This document shows, in pieces, positions 8,347 to 15,828 of a stretch of 31,503 bases of DNA. The stretch comes from a virus, in IMG/VR virus record IMGVR_UViG_3300027899_001488, positions 1-31,503 of that record. One strand, 5' to 3'. Each line of letters opens with the position of its first letter. Position 1 is the stretch's first letter. The position numbers and the translations under genes were made by a program. The notes beneath the pieces are model-generated. The model searched no databases. It was not told the DNA's origin and worked only from the letters and a program-made list of their open reading frames with translations.

Positions 8347-8960
8347 AGTTTATCGAAATCCGATAAGGTTATTTTAGGTATATCAAGTCGACTTGCCTGA
8401 CTTAAATTATAGAGCTTAACTCCACGTTTTTCAAATTCAGATCTTAATTGCTGATATGAATTATTTACCCTCTTCAAATAATTTACTTTTATGACTGGAT
8501 GCGGACCGTCTGACTTATTATAGAAGTGACCGTCTGTGAAGTCTACACCAATCAGTCCAATATTCGTTGCTCCAAGCTTGTATGCAAGAATAGTTGCAAC
8601 GTAAGGTGAATTAACAAAATGGTCAATAACGTCAACTCTATCTAGATTCTTTAATTCTCTTGAGCCTAGACTAAAGTGAACTATGCTCTTATGCCGCCAA
8701 CCCTTTACACAAGTAAATAGGTGTTTTGCAGTAGACTTATTAATGATATCCTTTCGGTTTCCATGAAATCTGCCAGGGTGATCTGTAACAAGTAGATAGG
8801 TAGGTTGAAATAGTAGAGGGACATCGTTTACTCCTATTGTAATGTAATTTGAATATGTGTTGCGCAGATCAGTCAAAGAGGTACCGCATCCACACACAAT
8901 TATTTTAGAACCCTTGTGAATATTCTTGAAATCTACTAAGCTTTTTATTATTGCTGACAC
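8343..8960 (-). CDS. DUF115/Maf-like protein, possible nonulosonic acid transferase
   Basis: A 205-residue protein with a Rossmann-like glycine-rich start, KIIVCGCGTSLTDL (residues 19-32), then ITIGVNDVPLLFQPTYLLVTD, an order typical of the DUF115 family found in motility accessory factor (Maf) proteins and sialyltransferase-like enzymes. A second nucleotide-fold strand is ATNIGLIGVDFTDG. Maf proteins transfer pseudaminic or legionaminic acid to flagellin, and this gene is coupled by ATGA to the CMP-nonulosonate cytidylyltransferase, so a CMP-sugar transferase role is a reasonable inference. It is the first gene of the minus-strand run. The start is GTG at 8960; no internal ATG precedes the glycine-rich motif. 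Confidence 0.65.
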   Translation of the reverse strand: MSAIIKSLVDFKNIHKGSKIIVCGCGTSLTDLRNTYSNYITIGVNDVPLLFQPTYLLVTDHPGRFHGNRKDIINKSTAKHLFTCVKGWRHKSIVHFSLGSRELKNLDRVDVIDHFVNSPYVATILAYKLGATNIGLIGVDFTDGHFYNKSDGPHPVIKVNYLKRVNNSYQQLRSEFEKRGVKLYNLSQASRLDIPKITLSDFDKL

Positions 8961-9038
8961 TCTGATAAATTATTTTAGAACTCTTTATCTTTTTGTTATA
9001 CAATATAGATAGCTTGCGGTTTAGAAAAAAATAAAACA
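8961..9038. promoter_or_regulatory. Divergent promoter region between the sugar run and dnaJ
   Basis: A 78-base AT-rich gap separates the GTG start of the minus-strand sugar run from the ATG of the plus-strand dnaJ-like gene, so promoters for both directions must lie here or inside the genes. TATACAATATAGATAG at about 8998-9012 could be a -10 region for dnaJ. A weak late-type match, GATAAATTA at 8964-8972, is about 67 bases from the ATG, unlike the 16-20 bases of the clear late promoters, so I do not count it. No Shine-Dalgarno sequence precedes either start. Confidence 0.4.
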
Positions 9039-10022
9039 ATGGATCATTACGCTATACTTGGAGTCCCACAGAACGCCACAGAATCAGAAATAAAGAAAGC
9101 TTATCGAAAATTAGCACTACAGTATCACCCAGATAAAAATCAAGGAGATAAGAGATCTGAAGAGCAGTTTAAAAAGATAGCAGACGCGTACTCTGTACTT
9201 GGTGATGCAAATAGGAAGAAAAAATACGATGACTCTATAAATCCTGCAAAGGATGGCAGACACAAGACTTGGAGCTTCAATGAGTTTGAAAGCCAGTTTA
9301 GTTCTGCTGAATTTAGAGCAAACTCAAGTGCCAGAGGAAGATCAAGCCAAGGAAAGGTGCATGTTCCTCCGCCAGATACCGTATATCTAGATATCAATAT
9401 TAATCAAACTATCTCGCTAAGTGATGCTGTCCTAGGTAAAAAGATAGAACTTTCATTTACTAGAAAGAAGATAAATTACACTGGAGTAAACGGAGCAAAT
9501 ATCAATTTTATCAAGGAGGACGAGGAGAAGGAGATAACTATCCAGTTAAACCTAAAGAGGGTCTTTCTTCAAATTAAAAAAGAGGCAGGACGGTCCACTG
9601 CAAAGGTTCGAGTGAGTAAACTTGGCAACGAGGATATTCATAATAGACAGAATCTTTGGGGAGATATCGAAAAGATTCCTCTATTTGGAGATCTATATGT
9701 TAATATAGAAATAGTTATTCCTGAAAAGGTTTATCTTGAGGAAAACAATATTATTCATCATGTAGAGATTCCTCTATATAAGACCCTTATTGAGGACGAG
9801 AAGATCAGAATTGAGACAATATTTAATAAGAAGTACGATGCAGAGATCAATGAACCTAGGATTTTGAATGACCTGAAGTTCATATTGCCTAACGAAGGGA
9901 TACTAAATGATAAGAATCAATTAGGTAATTACATAATTAAATTTGATATTCTTACTCCAGATATTTCGTCACTTTCTAAAGATAAAAAGGATCAACTATT
10001 AACGATATTATCGACTCTTTAG
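9039..10022 (+). CDS. dnaJ: DnaJ-like (J-domain) co-chaperone without zinc finger
   Basis: J-proteins deliver clients to DnaK and stimulate its ATPase. Residues 1-66 are a complete J-domain ([20 protein letters not shown]) with the essential HPD at residues 30-32 and KYDDS at its end. A Gly/Ser-poor linker follows, then a C-terminal beta-rich client domain from about residue 110 ([38 protein letters not shown]), as in class B/CbpA-type proteins. The CxxCxGxG zinc finger of class A DnaJ is absent. At 327 residues it is close to CbpA length. No DnaK is visible, so it must use the host's. It lies 59 bases upstream of the protease-scaffold and capsid genes, which suggests help with head protein folding. 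Confidence 0.9.
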   Translation: MDHYAILGVPQNATESEIKKAYRKLALQYHPDKNQGDKRSEEQFKKIADAYSVLGDANRKKKYDDSINPAKDGRHKTWSFNEFESQFSSAEFRANSSARGRSSQGKVHVPPPDTVYLDININQTISLSDAVLGKKIELSFTRKKINYTGVNGANINFIKEDEEKEITIQLNLKRVFLQIKKEAGRSTAKVRVSKLGNEDIHNRQNLWGDIEKIPLFGDLYVNIEIVIPEKVYLEENNIIHHVEIPLYKTLIEDEKIRIETIFNKKYDAEINEPRILNDLKFILPNEGILNDKNQLGNYIIKFDILTPDISSLSKDKKDQLLTILSTL

Positions 10023-10053
10023 CATAATTTACGGATTTTTTAATCATTGCCTT

Positions 10054-10062
10054 AATAAATAA
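10054..10062 (+). promoter_or_regulatory. T4-type late promoter before the head operon
   Basis: AATAAATAA, one base off the T4 late consensus TATAAATA extended by A. It ends 19 bases before the ATG at 10082. Four other plus-strand virion-type genes have the same motif at 16-20 bases, which supports it as the -10 element read by a gp55-like sigma factor. Confidence 0.7.
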
Positions 10063-10081
10063 TAAAAAATATTAGGCTTTG

Positions 10082-12064
10082 ATGAGTTTAACTAATTCTA
10101 TCGATCGCGTCAATTATGAAGATCATCTTCTTCTAATTGAGAATGTTGGAGAAAAACTTAAAGTACAGCAATCTGGTCAAAACGGAACTGTTTTGGAAGG
10201 AGTTTGTGCAGTATTCGGTCAAATTAATAATAACCGTAGAGTATATGAAAAGGAAGAGTATCTTCCACACCTTTCATATCTTCAAGAAAAAATTCAAAAG
10301 GGCCAACTCGTTGGTGACCTAGACCATCCACAACATTTTGATGTTACTCTAAAGAGCGCATCGCATATTATCCAAGGTCTAAACTATGACGGAGGTAATA
10401 AAGTTAATATTCGTCTTAGAATATTAGAAAATACACCAAACGGTCGGATTGCAATGGCATTATTAGAAGGAGGAGTAAATCTTTCGGTTTCTTCTAGAGC
10501 AGCAGGAACGGTTAATGAAGGAGGTCGTGTAAAACTACAGCGTATCTTTACATATGACCTAGTTGGTGAACCTGGCTTCACAGAGGCGATCTTAAGAAAA
10601 ACTGTTAGCGAATCATTAAAGAACGAATTTGAGATGATAACTGAAAGTTATTCTCATTTAAGAGAGACTTCTGTTGTCTCTTCTAATCGTGTTATGGACA
10701 TTACAGAAAGTCTAGATTTTGCGGATAATTTTAAAATATACAAGATAAATAAAACCAATAATGACGTAGATCAAATCTTTCAGTCAGTTCAAAAAACACA
10801 AAAAAATAGCACAACAATGGCCGATTTTGTAACAAGAGAGCAAATGGATCAATACTCAGAGGTTCTAAAGAACCAATTCGCTGGTATTAAGAAAGAGTTA
10901 AAAACTCAAAAAGCTGTTCTTGAATCAGCGCAGACTCCTTCTGGAGATATCGATACTCTAAAACTAGTAGGTTTTGTTAATTACTTAGCAGAACAACTTG
11001 AAGGAGTAGTTAACTATGCTGATTATATGGCAACTAAATTGAATGAGTCAATTAAGTACACTGAACATGTTGCTGAGACTTCTAATAATTCAATTGACTA
11101 TGCTAATTACATTGGCGAAAAGTTGAATCAAAGTGTTAATCACCAAGATTACTTAGCTAGTAAATTGAATGAGTCTATTAACTATGCTGAATACATTAAA
11201 GAAAACGTAAACAGTTCAATTAAGTACCAAAACTACCTAGCTGAAGAGTTAGATAAGAGTCTTCAATATACTGAATATGTAGCTGAAGGTGCAAATCGCG
11301 GAATTGAATTCTCTGAATATCTTTCAGAAAATATTAATCATAACAGAGAGTATGCACAGTATCTTTCTGAGAAATTAGGACAGACTATTGGTTATACTGA
11401 ATATATTGCTGAGTCTTTAAATGAAGGAACTAATGTTTCTGGAAAACGTAATGTTCTTGGATCAGTTAGTAAATTAGATGAATCTACTTCAATTGATGCT
11501 CTAATTTCTAAAGTTGATGCAGTAATCACTGAAGTTAGTAGCAAATCTGCAAAAGCAGTGTTAGAGAACAAGTATCCTTTCCTAAAAGTAATTGGAGAAG
11601 ATAAGAAATCAGCATTCTATTCACTAGATTCAGATATGAAGCAAGCAATCGTTGAAACACTTAACGGAGCTGTATGGTTCAATGAAAACGATGTATTAGG
11701 AATTATGGAAGCAGTAGTTAATACTAAAAACCAGGATATTCCAATGTATGTTCGTTATATGCCATCTGAATACAAAGAATCGTATGCGGCAATGAATGAA
11801 TCAGAAAAGAGCAAAATTAGCGCAAAGGCGCAGTTATATAGTATCAGAACACCATATCAAGCTAAAGCATTTTGGGATGATGTAGACTTCAGATCTATGA
11901 ACGAAAGAATTGAAATCGAAAAACATAATAATAAATTACAGAAACTCAACGAAAGCCAAAGTCCAGAAGGTCTAATTCCTGTTAATCAGGTGGTTGAGAT
12001 GCAGAGAGGTTACTCTCAAAATTACATAGATACTATGCTTCGCGGAGCATCTTATCGAAAGTAA
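10082..12064 (+). CDS. Fused prohead core protease (gp21-like) and scaffold (gp22-like)
   Basis: A 660-residue protein. Residues about 30-180 match the T4 gp21-type maturation protease: GVCAVFGQINNNRRVYEKEEY, VGDLDHP with the likely catalytic His in DHP (about residue 81), and LSVSSRAAGTV with the Ser. The rest is long, charged and helical, as expected of the gp22 scaffold core: a 14-residue repeat block (residues 297-450), then a C-terminal region. Several L-N-E-S/G and similar sites fit the T4 protease rule (L/I)-x-E before a small residue, so the scaffold part may be cut up by its own protease. In T4 these are separate genes, 21 and 22, just before 23; here the order is kept but they are one ORF. 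ATG at 10082 is used; the codon before it is TTG. Confidence 0.85.
   Translation: MSLTNSIDRVNYEDHLLLIENVGEKLKVQQSGQNGTVLEGVCAVFGQINNNRRVYEKEEYLPHLSYLQEKIQKGQLVGDLDHPQHFDVTLKSASHIIQGLNYDGGNKVNIRLRILENTPNGRIAMALLEGGVNLSVSSRAAGTVNEGGRVKLQRIFTYDLVGEPGFTEAILRKTVSESLKNEFEMITESYSHLRETSVVSSNRVMDITESLDFADNFKIYKINKTNNDVDQIFQSVQKTQKNSTTMADFVTREQMDQYSEVLKNQFAGIKKELKTQKAVLESAQTPSGDIDTLKLVGFVNYLAEQLEGVVNYADYMATKLNESIKYTEHVAETSNNSIDYANYIGEKLNQSVNHQDYLASKLNESINYAEYIKENVNSSIKYQNYLAEELDKSLQYTEYVAEGANRGIEFSEYLSENINHNREYAQYLSEKLGQTIGYTEYIAESLNEGTNVSGKRNVLGSVSKLDESTSIDALISKVDAVITEVSSKSAKAVLENKYPFLKVIGEDKKSAFYSLDSDMKQAIVETLNGAVWFNENDVLGIMEAVVNTKNQDIPMYVRYMPSEYKESYAAMNESEKSKISAKAQLYSIRTPYQAKAFWDDVDFRSMNERIEIEKHNNKLQKLNESQSPEGLIPVNQVVEMQRGYSQNYIDTMLRGASYRK
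10970..11431 (+). repeat. Eleven tandem 14-residue (42-base) coding repeats in the scaffold
   Basis: Eleven consecutive units of exactly 42 bases with no insertions or deletions. Examples: NYADYMATKLNESI, NHQDYLASKLNESI, KYQNYLAEELDKSL, GYTEYIAESLNEGT. The consensus is roughly xYxxYhAExLNxSI, with aromatic residues at positions 2 and 5 and leucine-type residues at 6, 10 and 14. Fourteen residues equal two heptads, so a helical or coiled-coil rod is likely. Several units end in LNES/LNEG, which fits the prohead protease cleavage rule. Confidence 0.9.
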
Positions 12065-12088
12065 AAAATCCAAAAAAAACGTAACTCA

Positions 12089-13741
12089 ATGGCACGTACT
12101 AAAATTTTCAGACGCTCAAGCGATAATCGTTTGGCAAGCACTTGGAAGCCAGTTCTTGAAGGTTATGGAGCGGATATCGAAAAAACACCATGGTTAGCTG
12201 AGTACGCTCACAACCACGCAATTTTCGATAATACTACTCCATTATTCGAACAGACTGCTCCAGGTTTATTCTTCCAACAACCATCTTCTTTAGGTGGTTA
12301 TATGGGACAACCTCAAGCACCAACTAGCGGAATGACTCCGTTTTCAGGTGGTGCAAAAAACGGATACGGAAACGCTGATTCTGGTTCTGGTGACAAATTT
12401 CCTTCATTGCTTCCTGTAGCTATTCAAGTTGCAGCTAAGACAATCGGATTTGATCTAGTTCCTGTAATTCCAATGGATTCTCCTGTAGGATTCCTTCCTT
12501 ATCTTGATTACCTTTACACTGGTGGTCGTACTGACAAGTCATTTGATCCTTATATGATCAAATTAGCTGGACTTACTGCAGACAACTTCGCAGGAACTTT
12601 AACTTACGATGATACTGTTGTAGGTACAGGTGGTGATTTTACTGCAAAATTCGTAGGTTTCTCACGTGTAGATGGTTCAGTAATCGTTAAGATTGTTGCA
12701 GATACTACTGTAGATAACTCAGCAACTGTTGCTGGTGAATTCGAAGGAGCTACTGTAACTATCGACGGTAATGTGTCTACTGCTATTGTAGCAGTTGGTG
12801 CTGTACAATTGGTATCTGCATTGGAAAACCATATTTCTGGTTTTACTTCAGTATCTGATGACGATTATGCTACTACTGGATTCAATGGTCCATACTTGCC
12901 TAATACTGGTCAAGTACCGGGATCTATGAATCGTGCTTCTTCTGAGCTTTCTAAATTCCGTCAAATGGGTCTAAGAATGTTCACAAAATTCGTAGAGGCA
13001 GAAACTGATCAAGTTGCTATCTCTGCAACTGTTGAACAGATTCAGGATCTTAACCGTGTTTGGAATTATGACGTTATCTCAATGTTGGAAAACGTTGCAG
13101 TTAATGACCTTGCTCAATCTATCAATAAGCGTCTTGTTGACCGTGTGTTAAACTTAGCAGATGTTCACTCAGGAGAAATTGATTTAGTTGAAGGTACAGG
13201 AATTACTACACTAGACCTTTCAACTGGTGCTGGTGGATTCGAAAACGTTTCTACTTTGCAACGTAGATTAGTTACTAAAGTTCTTGAACTTGCTAACTTA
13301 ATCTATCACAGAGGTCGTTTCGGAGCTGGTACATTCATGGTAACTAACGGTCGTATTGCTTCTGCTCTTGCTGATGTTGCTGGTTATTCAATCGCGCAAG
13401 TTCCAACCGATATGGGTGGAATCGCAGGTAACCTTTACCCAGCTGGTAAAGTATACGGAGTTCAAGTATACGTAGACCCTAACATGTCTTGGGGAGATAC
13501 ACGTCTTGCAATTGGACGTAAAGGTGCTGATGAAGAGCCTGGTGTTAAATTCATGCCATACATTATGGCTGAGTCTTTACAGACTATTTCAGAAGGTACT
13601 TTCTCACCAAAAATTGGTATGAAGTCTCGTTATGCAATCACCGAAGCTGGATGGCATCCAGAAACACAGTATGTTAGCATGGATATCCAAGGTGATATCG
13701 CAGTTCTTACTGGTGGTGTTGCTCCTGCAAACTTTAGCTAA
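12089..13741 (+). CDS. Major capsid protein, T4 gp23-like
   Basis: The 550-residue shell protein. The N-terminus aligns with T4 gp23 around WKPVLEGYG (T4 WKPLLEGEG), and VIPMDSPVGFLPYLDYLY parallels the T4 VQPMNSPTG..YG region. Later segments (ELSKFRQMGLRMFTKFVEAE, VEQIQDLNRVWNYD, INKRLVDRVLNLA) match the HK97-fold helices of gp23. LxE sites at WLAE (residue 38) and PLFE (residue 54) are candidates for the cut that removes the T4 propeptide, although the next residue is not small. The insert at about residues 175-270 is Thr/Val-rich, perhaps a surface domain. It starts 24 bases after the protease-scaffold stop and is followed by a strong terminator. Confidence 0.92.
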   Translation: MARTKIFRRSSDNRLASTWKPVLEGYGADIEKTPWLAEYAHNHAIFDNTTPLFEQTAPGLFFQQPSSLGGYMGQPQAPTSGMTPFSGGAKNGYGNADSGSGDKFPSLLPVAIQVAAKTIGFDLVPVIPMDSPVGFLPYLDYLYTGGRTDKSFDPYMIKLAGLTADNFAGTLTYDDTVVGTGGDFTAKFVGFSRVDGSVIVKIVADTTVDNSATVAGEFEGATVTIDGNVSTAIVAVGAVQLVSALENHISGFTSVSDDDYATTGFNGPYLPNTGQVPGSMNRASSELSKFRQMGLRMFTKFVEAETDQVAISATVEQIQDLNRVWNYDVISMLENVAVNDLAQSINKRLVDRVLNLADVHSGEIDLVEGTGITTLDLSTGAGGFENVSTLQRRLVTKVLELANLIYHRGRFGAGTFMVTNGRIASALADVAGYSIAQVPTDMGGIAGNLYPAGKVYGVQVYVDPNMSWGDTRLAIGRKGADEEPGVKFMPYIMAESLQTISEGTFSPKIGMKSRYAITEAGWHPETQYVSMDIQGDIAVLTGGVAPANFS

Positions 13742-13762
13742 TCTTTGATTGACTAATACTTT

Positions 13763-13792
13763 AAGAGAGGATCTTCGGATCCTCTTTTTTTG
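13763..13792 (+). terminator. Rho-independent terminator after the capsid gene
   Basis: A perfect 8-base stem AGAGGATC / GATCCTCT closed by a TTCG tetraloop (13766-13785), extended by flanking A/T pairs and followed by a run of seven Ts. It starts about 22 bases after the capsid stop. UUCG is an unusually stable loop, so this should cut off the abundant capsid message before the next late promoter. Confidence 0.92.
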
Positions 13793-13804
13793 TTTAGTTG
13801 CTTG

Positions 13805-13813
13805 TATAAATAA
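13805..13813 (+). promoter_or_regulatory. T4-type late promoter before the Dps-like gene
   Basis: TATAAATAA, an exact match to the T4 late promoter core, ending 16 bases before the ATG at 13830 and lying just after the capsid terminator. It supplies a separate late transcript for a single gene. Confidence 0.85.
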
Positions 13814-13829
13814 TAAAAAGATATTTGTA

Positions 13830-14198
13830 ATGGCGACAATTATGTCAACTCTACTTGGGATTCAAGTACAATTTAAAGTATTTCATTGGCAAACTAGCTC
13901 TTTCTCTAAGCATAATGGATATGGCGGACTATATGATACACTAGACGATCTTAACGATACTTTCATGGAAGTTTACATGGGAAAGTATGGTAGAGTAGCA
14001 CTAAACGGAGCAGAGGACGCAATTCAATTAAGTAATATTGGAGAAGTTAATATAGAGGCCTTCTTAGACACTGTAGTAGATTTCTTATTATCATTAAACC
14101 ATCAGTTAAATAGTCAACAGGACAGCGACCTATTAAATATCAGGGACGAAATGTTGGCTGCAGTGAATAAGCTTAAGTATTTACTGACCCTTAAATAA
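13830..14198 (+). CDS. Small late protein, DUF5856-like, with Dps/ferritin-like residue pattern
   Basis: A 122-residue, mainly helical protein similar to the phage DUF5856 family. Near the start, FKVFHWQTSSFSKHNGYGG and LDDLNDTFMEVYMG carry H19, H28, D43 and E47. The H28-D43 (15) and D43-E47 (4) gaps equal those of H63, D78 and E82 of the E. coli Dps ferroxidase site, whereas H19-H28 is 9 rather than 12. A Dps-like four-helix iron or DNA protector is therefore possible but not proven. ATG at 13830 is chosen because the late promoter ends just before it; a longer reading to 13749 would run through that promoter. It is monocistronic, with its own promoter and terminator. Confidence 0.8.
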   Translation: MATIMSTLLGIQVQFKVFHWQTSSFSKHNGYGGLYDTLDDLNDTFMEVYMGKYGRVALNGAEDAIQLSNIGEVNIEAFLDTVVDFLLSLNHQLNSQQDSDLLNIRDEMLAAVNKLKYLLTLK

Positions 14199-14217
14199 TC
14201 AAACCTTATTAAACTAG

Positions 14218-14244
14218 AAAAGAGGACCAATTAGGTCCTCTTTT
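14218..14244 (+). terminator. Terminator after the Dps-like gene
   Basis: A perfect 11-base stem, AAAAGAGGACC / GGTCCTCTTTT, with a five-base AATTA loop, starting 20 bases after the stop. Because the 5' arm begins with As, it also yields a T-run on the minus strand and may end leftward transcripts as well. Confidence 0.9.
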
Positions 14245-14429
14245 AGTTTGGTGGGCTCTCCTCAAAAAGTTGATATAGTAAGTCTAGATGAAGTTTGAAG
14301 ATTTGCGTCTTGATTAATGAGCTCGTGAATCTTGAAGTTTGAGTACAGTATCGCAATCTCTATAGTTCAAATTGTATCCAATTAAGGAATAACTCGCTAC
14401 GTCAAGCTAAGATCAGATCGCCCGTGTAT
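14245..14429. other. Non-coding gap, no recognised feature
   Basis: About 185 bases between two convergent genes with no ORF of useful length. It contains a near-repeat, TGAAGTTTGA, at about 14289 and 14336. There is a TTCAAAT at about 14363 that resembles a tRNA T-loop, but the flanking bases do not pair, so no tRNA is called. A decayed gene or a small RNA is possible; nothing shows either. Confidence 0.4.
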
Positions 14430-14858
14430 CTATACTTGAGTAGTATGATTGAATCCATCTAGCTTTTCTTGAATAGCTTCGATATCCTTTTCAATACTTT
14501 CAATTTGAGCATCTTGCCAGGCAACATTGAAGACTACTGTAGTTTCAGTAGACTCGTTTGAGTATCTTGACTGGTATATGCCCTCAGTAGTGTCAATTCC
14601 ACGTACTCCTTGGATTAGGGATTTGAGTTCAGACAGTGCAAAAATATCTTTGCGAACTGGTGCAGAGGCATTGTGAATCCTAGCCTTTAGGCCGATAAGT
14701 TCATGCATCTCCTGATTAAGTTCTAACCAGGTCTCTTCGATATTATATGACCTAGGATTTCCAGTAGAAACTGAATTGAATCGACTGATTCTAGTCCAAA
14801 GTTTTTGAATCTTTGCGACTTTCTTGTTCTTTTCCTTTAGAGCTTGTGCAATATTCAT
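14430..14858 (-). CDS. Helical coiled-coil protein, DIP1984/DUF6847-like
   Basis: A 142-residue protein, charged and almost wholly helical, with the opening MNIAQALKEKNKKVAKIQKL and a second helical hairpin at the C-terminus (AQIESIEKDIEAIQEKLDG). The order of a long N-terminal helix, a conserved LNQEMHELIGLKARIHNAS centre and a C-terminal coiled coil resembles the DIP1984/septicolysin-like family (DUF6847), whose role is unknown. No signal peptide or membrane helix. It is the last gene of a minus-strand run and faces the terminator of the Dps-like gene. The family match is by eye and moderate. Confidence 0.6.
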   Translation of the reverse strand: MNIAQALKEKNKKVAKIQKLWTRISRFNSVSTGNPRSYNIEETWLELNQEMHELIGLKARIHNASAPVRKDIFALSELKSLIQGVRGIDTTEGIYQSRYSNESTETTVVFNVAWQDAQIESIEKDIEAIQEKLDGFNHTTQV

Positions 14859-14872
14859 AGTGTATGTAAATA

Positions 14873-15127
14873 TTAATTAAGTTCAGAGTATTGTTTCCAT
14901 TCAACGACCTGTGCAGGTCCATCTGGAGTTTCAACGGTTTCGCCAGTAGGAAATGCTAATATAATCTTTCCTTCTTGTTTGCCGACTGCAATAAAACCAT
15001 ATCCTTCACAGATAATATTAAGGCAGAAACCTTCTTCGATTGGTTCTGCAACCTTTTCGATATCGAAATCTGGTTTCATTCCTTCGTGATCGTTATGATC
15101 ACACCATTGTTTTGAAAATTCTGCCAT
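14873..15127 (-). CDS. Hypothetical small acidic protein
   Basis: An 84-residue protein, acidic, with one possible beta-strand-rich core (GFCLNIICEGYGFIAVGK; GKIILAFPTGETVETPDG). I do not recognise the family. It has two cysteines (residues 34 and 40 region) and no signal peptide or membrane helix. It lies 14 bases after the methyltransferase-side neighbour and 14 bases before the coiled-coil gene, so it belongs to the minus-strand run. Its ATG is preceded by an AT-rich leader. Confidence 0.6.
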   Translation of the reverse strand: MAEFSKQWCDHNDHEGMKPDFDIEKVAEPIEEGFCLNIICEGYGFIAVGKQEGKIILAFPTGETVETPDGPAQVVEWKQYSELN

Positions 15128-15137
15128 TGTGCTTAGT

Positions 15138-15773
15138 CTATATTGATTTTTTTACAACAAGTACGTTATTATCATTATATGGATTATCTGCACTTTCAAT
15201 ACAGAATAATTCAAAAGTATACCCTGGATATTTTTTCTCTAAGGTTTTTATTTCTCTTCGAAATGACTCAACTGTTTCTTCTCTTAAATCTTCGCATATG
15301 TAAATTCCACCATTGTTTAATTTATATAGTGAATTCTCTAAGAAGATTAAGTTTGCGTAAAATTCATGTAACCCATCCTCAACAATAACATCAAATGATA
15401 AATCATTTAGTATTTCATTATTCCACATATCTTTGATAACAGTAGAATCTCTCTGATCACAATAAAAAGTACTAATTCTATTTTCATTAAATAGTATGCG
15501 ACGGTCAACGTCTGCTCCAAATATATTAGAATTGGAAAAATATTCTCTCCAGCCACGTAAAGATGCTCCAGGTATGCCAGTTGGCCCCATATTTGAAGGA
15601 ACATCTAGATTATTTGTACCTAGTCCTAATTCAAATATGTTTAATTTTTCATCCTTTCTATCTTTGAAAAGTTCATTATATAGAATAGTATAGTTATGTC
15701 GACCGGTACCTTTATCACTACCGTGCTTGGTCATTATATGACATAATTCACTCTTTTTCTGTAATTCTTGCAT
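15138..15773 (-). CDS. SAM-dependent methyltransferase, sugar or antibiotic O-methyltransferase-like
   Basis: A 211-residue class I methyltransferase. The opening HGSDKGTGRHNYTILYNELF and the following IFELGLGTNN (SAM-binding motif I), GASLRGWREYFSNSNIFGADVD and DVIVEDGLHEF match the family of MycE-type and cephalosporin hydroxylase-like enzymes that methylate sugar hydroxyls in macrolides and polysaccharides. The EDGLH motif carries the acidic and His residues that bind a metal in such enzymes. Given the glycan genes elsewhere in the window, O-methylation of a glycan is a reasonable inference, but the acceptor is not shown. It stands about 55 bases from the IMP dehydrogenase-like gene. Confidence 0.8.
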   Translation of the reverse strand: MQELQKKSELCHIMTKHGSDKGTGRHNYTILYNELFKDRKDEKLNIFELGLGTNNLDVPSNMGPTGIPGASLRGWREYFSNSNIFGADVDRRILFNENRISTFYCDQRDSTVIKDMWNNEILNDLSFDVIVEDGLHEFYANLIFLENSLYKLNNGGIYICEDLREETVESFRREIKTLEKKYPGYTFELFCIESADNPYNDNNVLVVKKSI

Positions 15774-15828
15774 ATTTTATTTGTTATGTTATTACTAATA
15801 CACAAATTATGTAAAAAGTTTCACAATT

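Noticed and set aside
14340-14400. Possible tRNA T-loop (TTCAAAT)
   Set aside because: The flanking bases do not form a five-base T-stem, and no acceptor or anticodon arm could be laid out.
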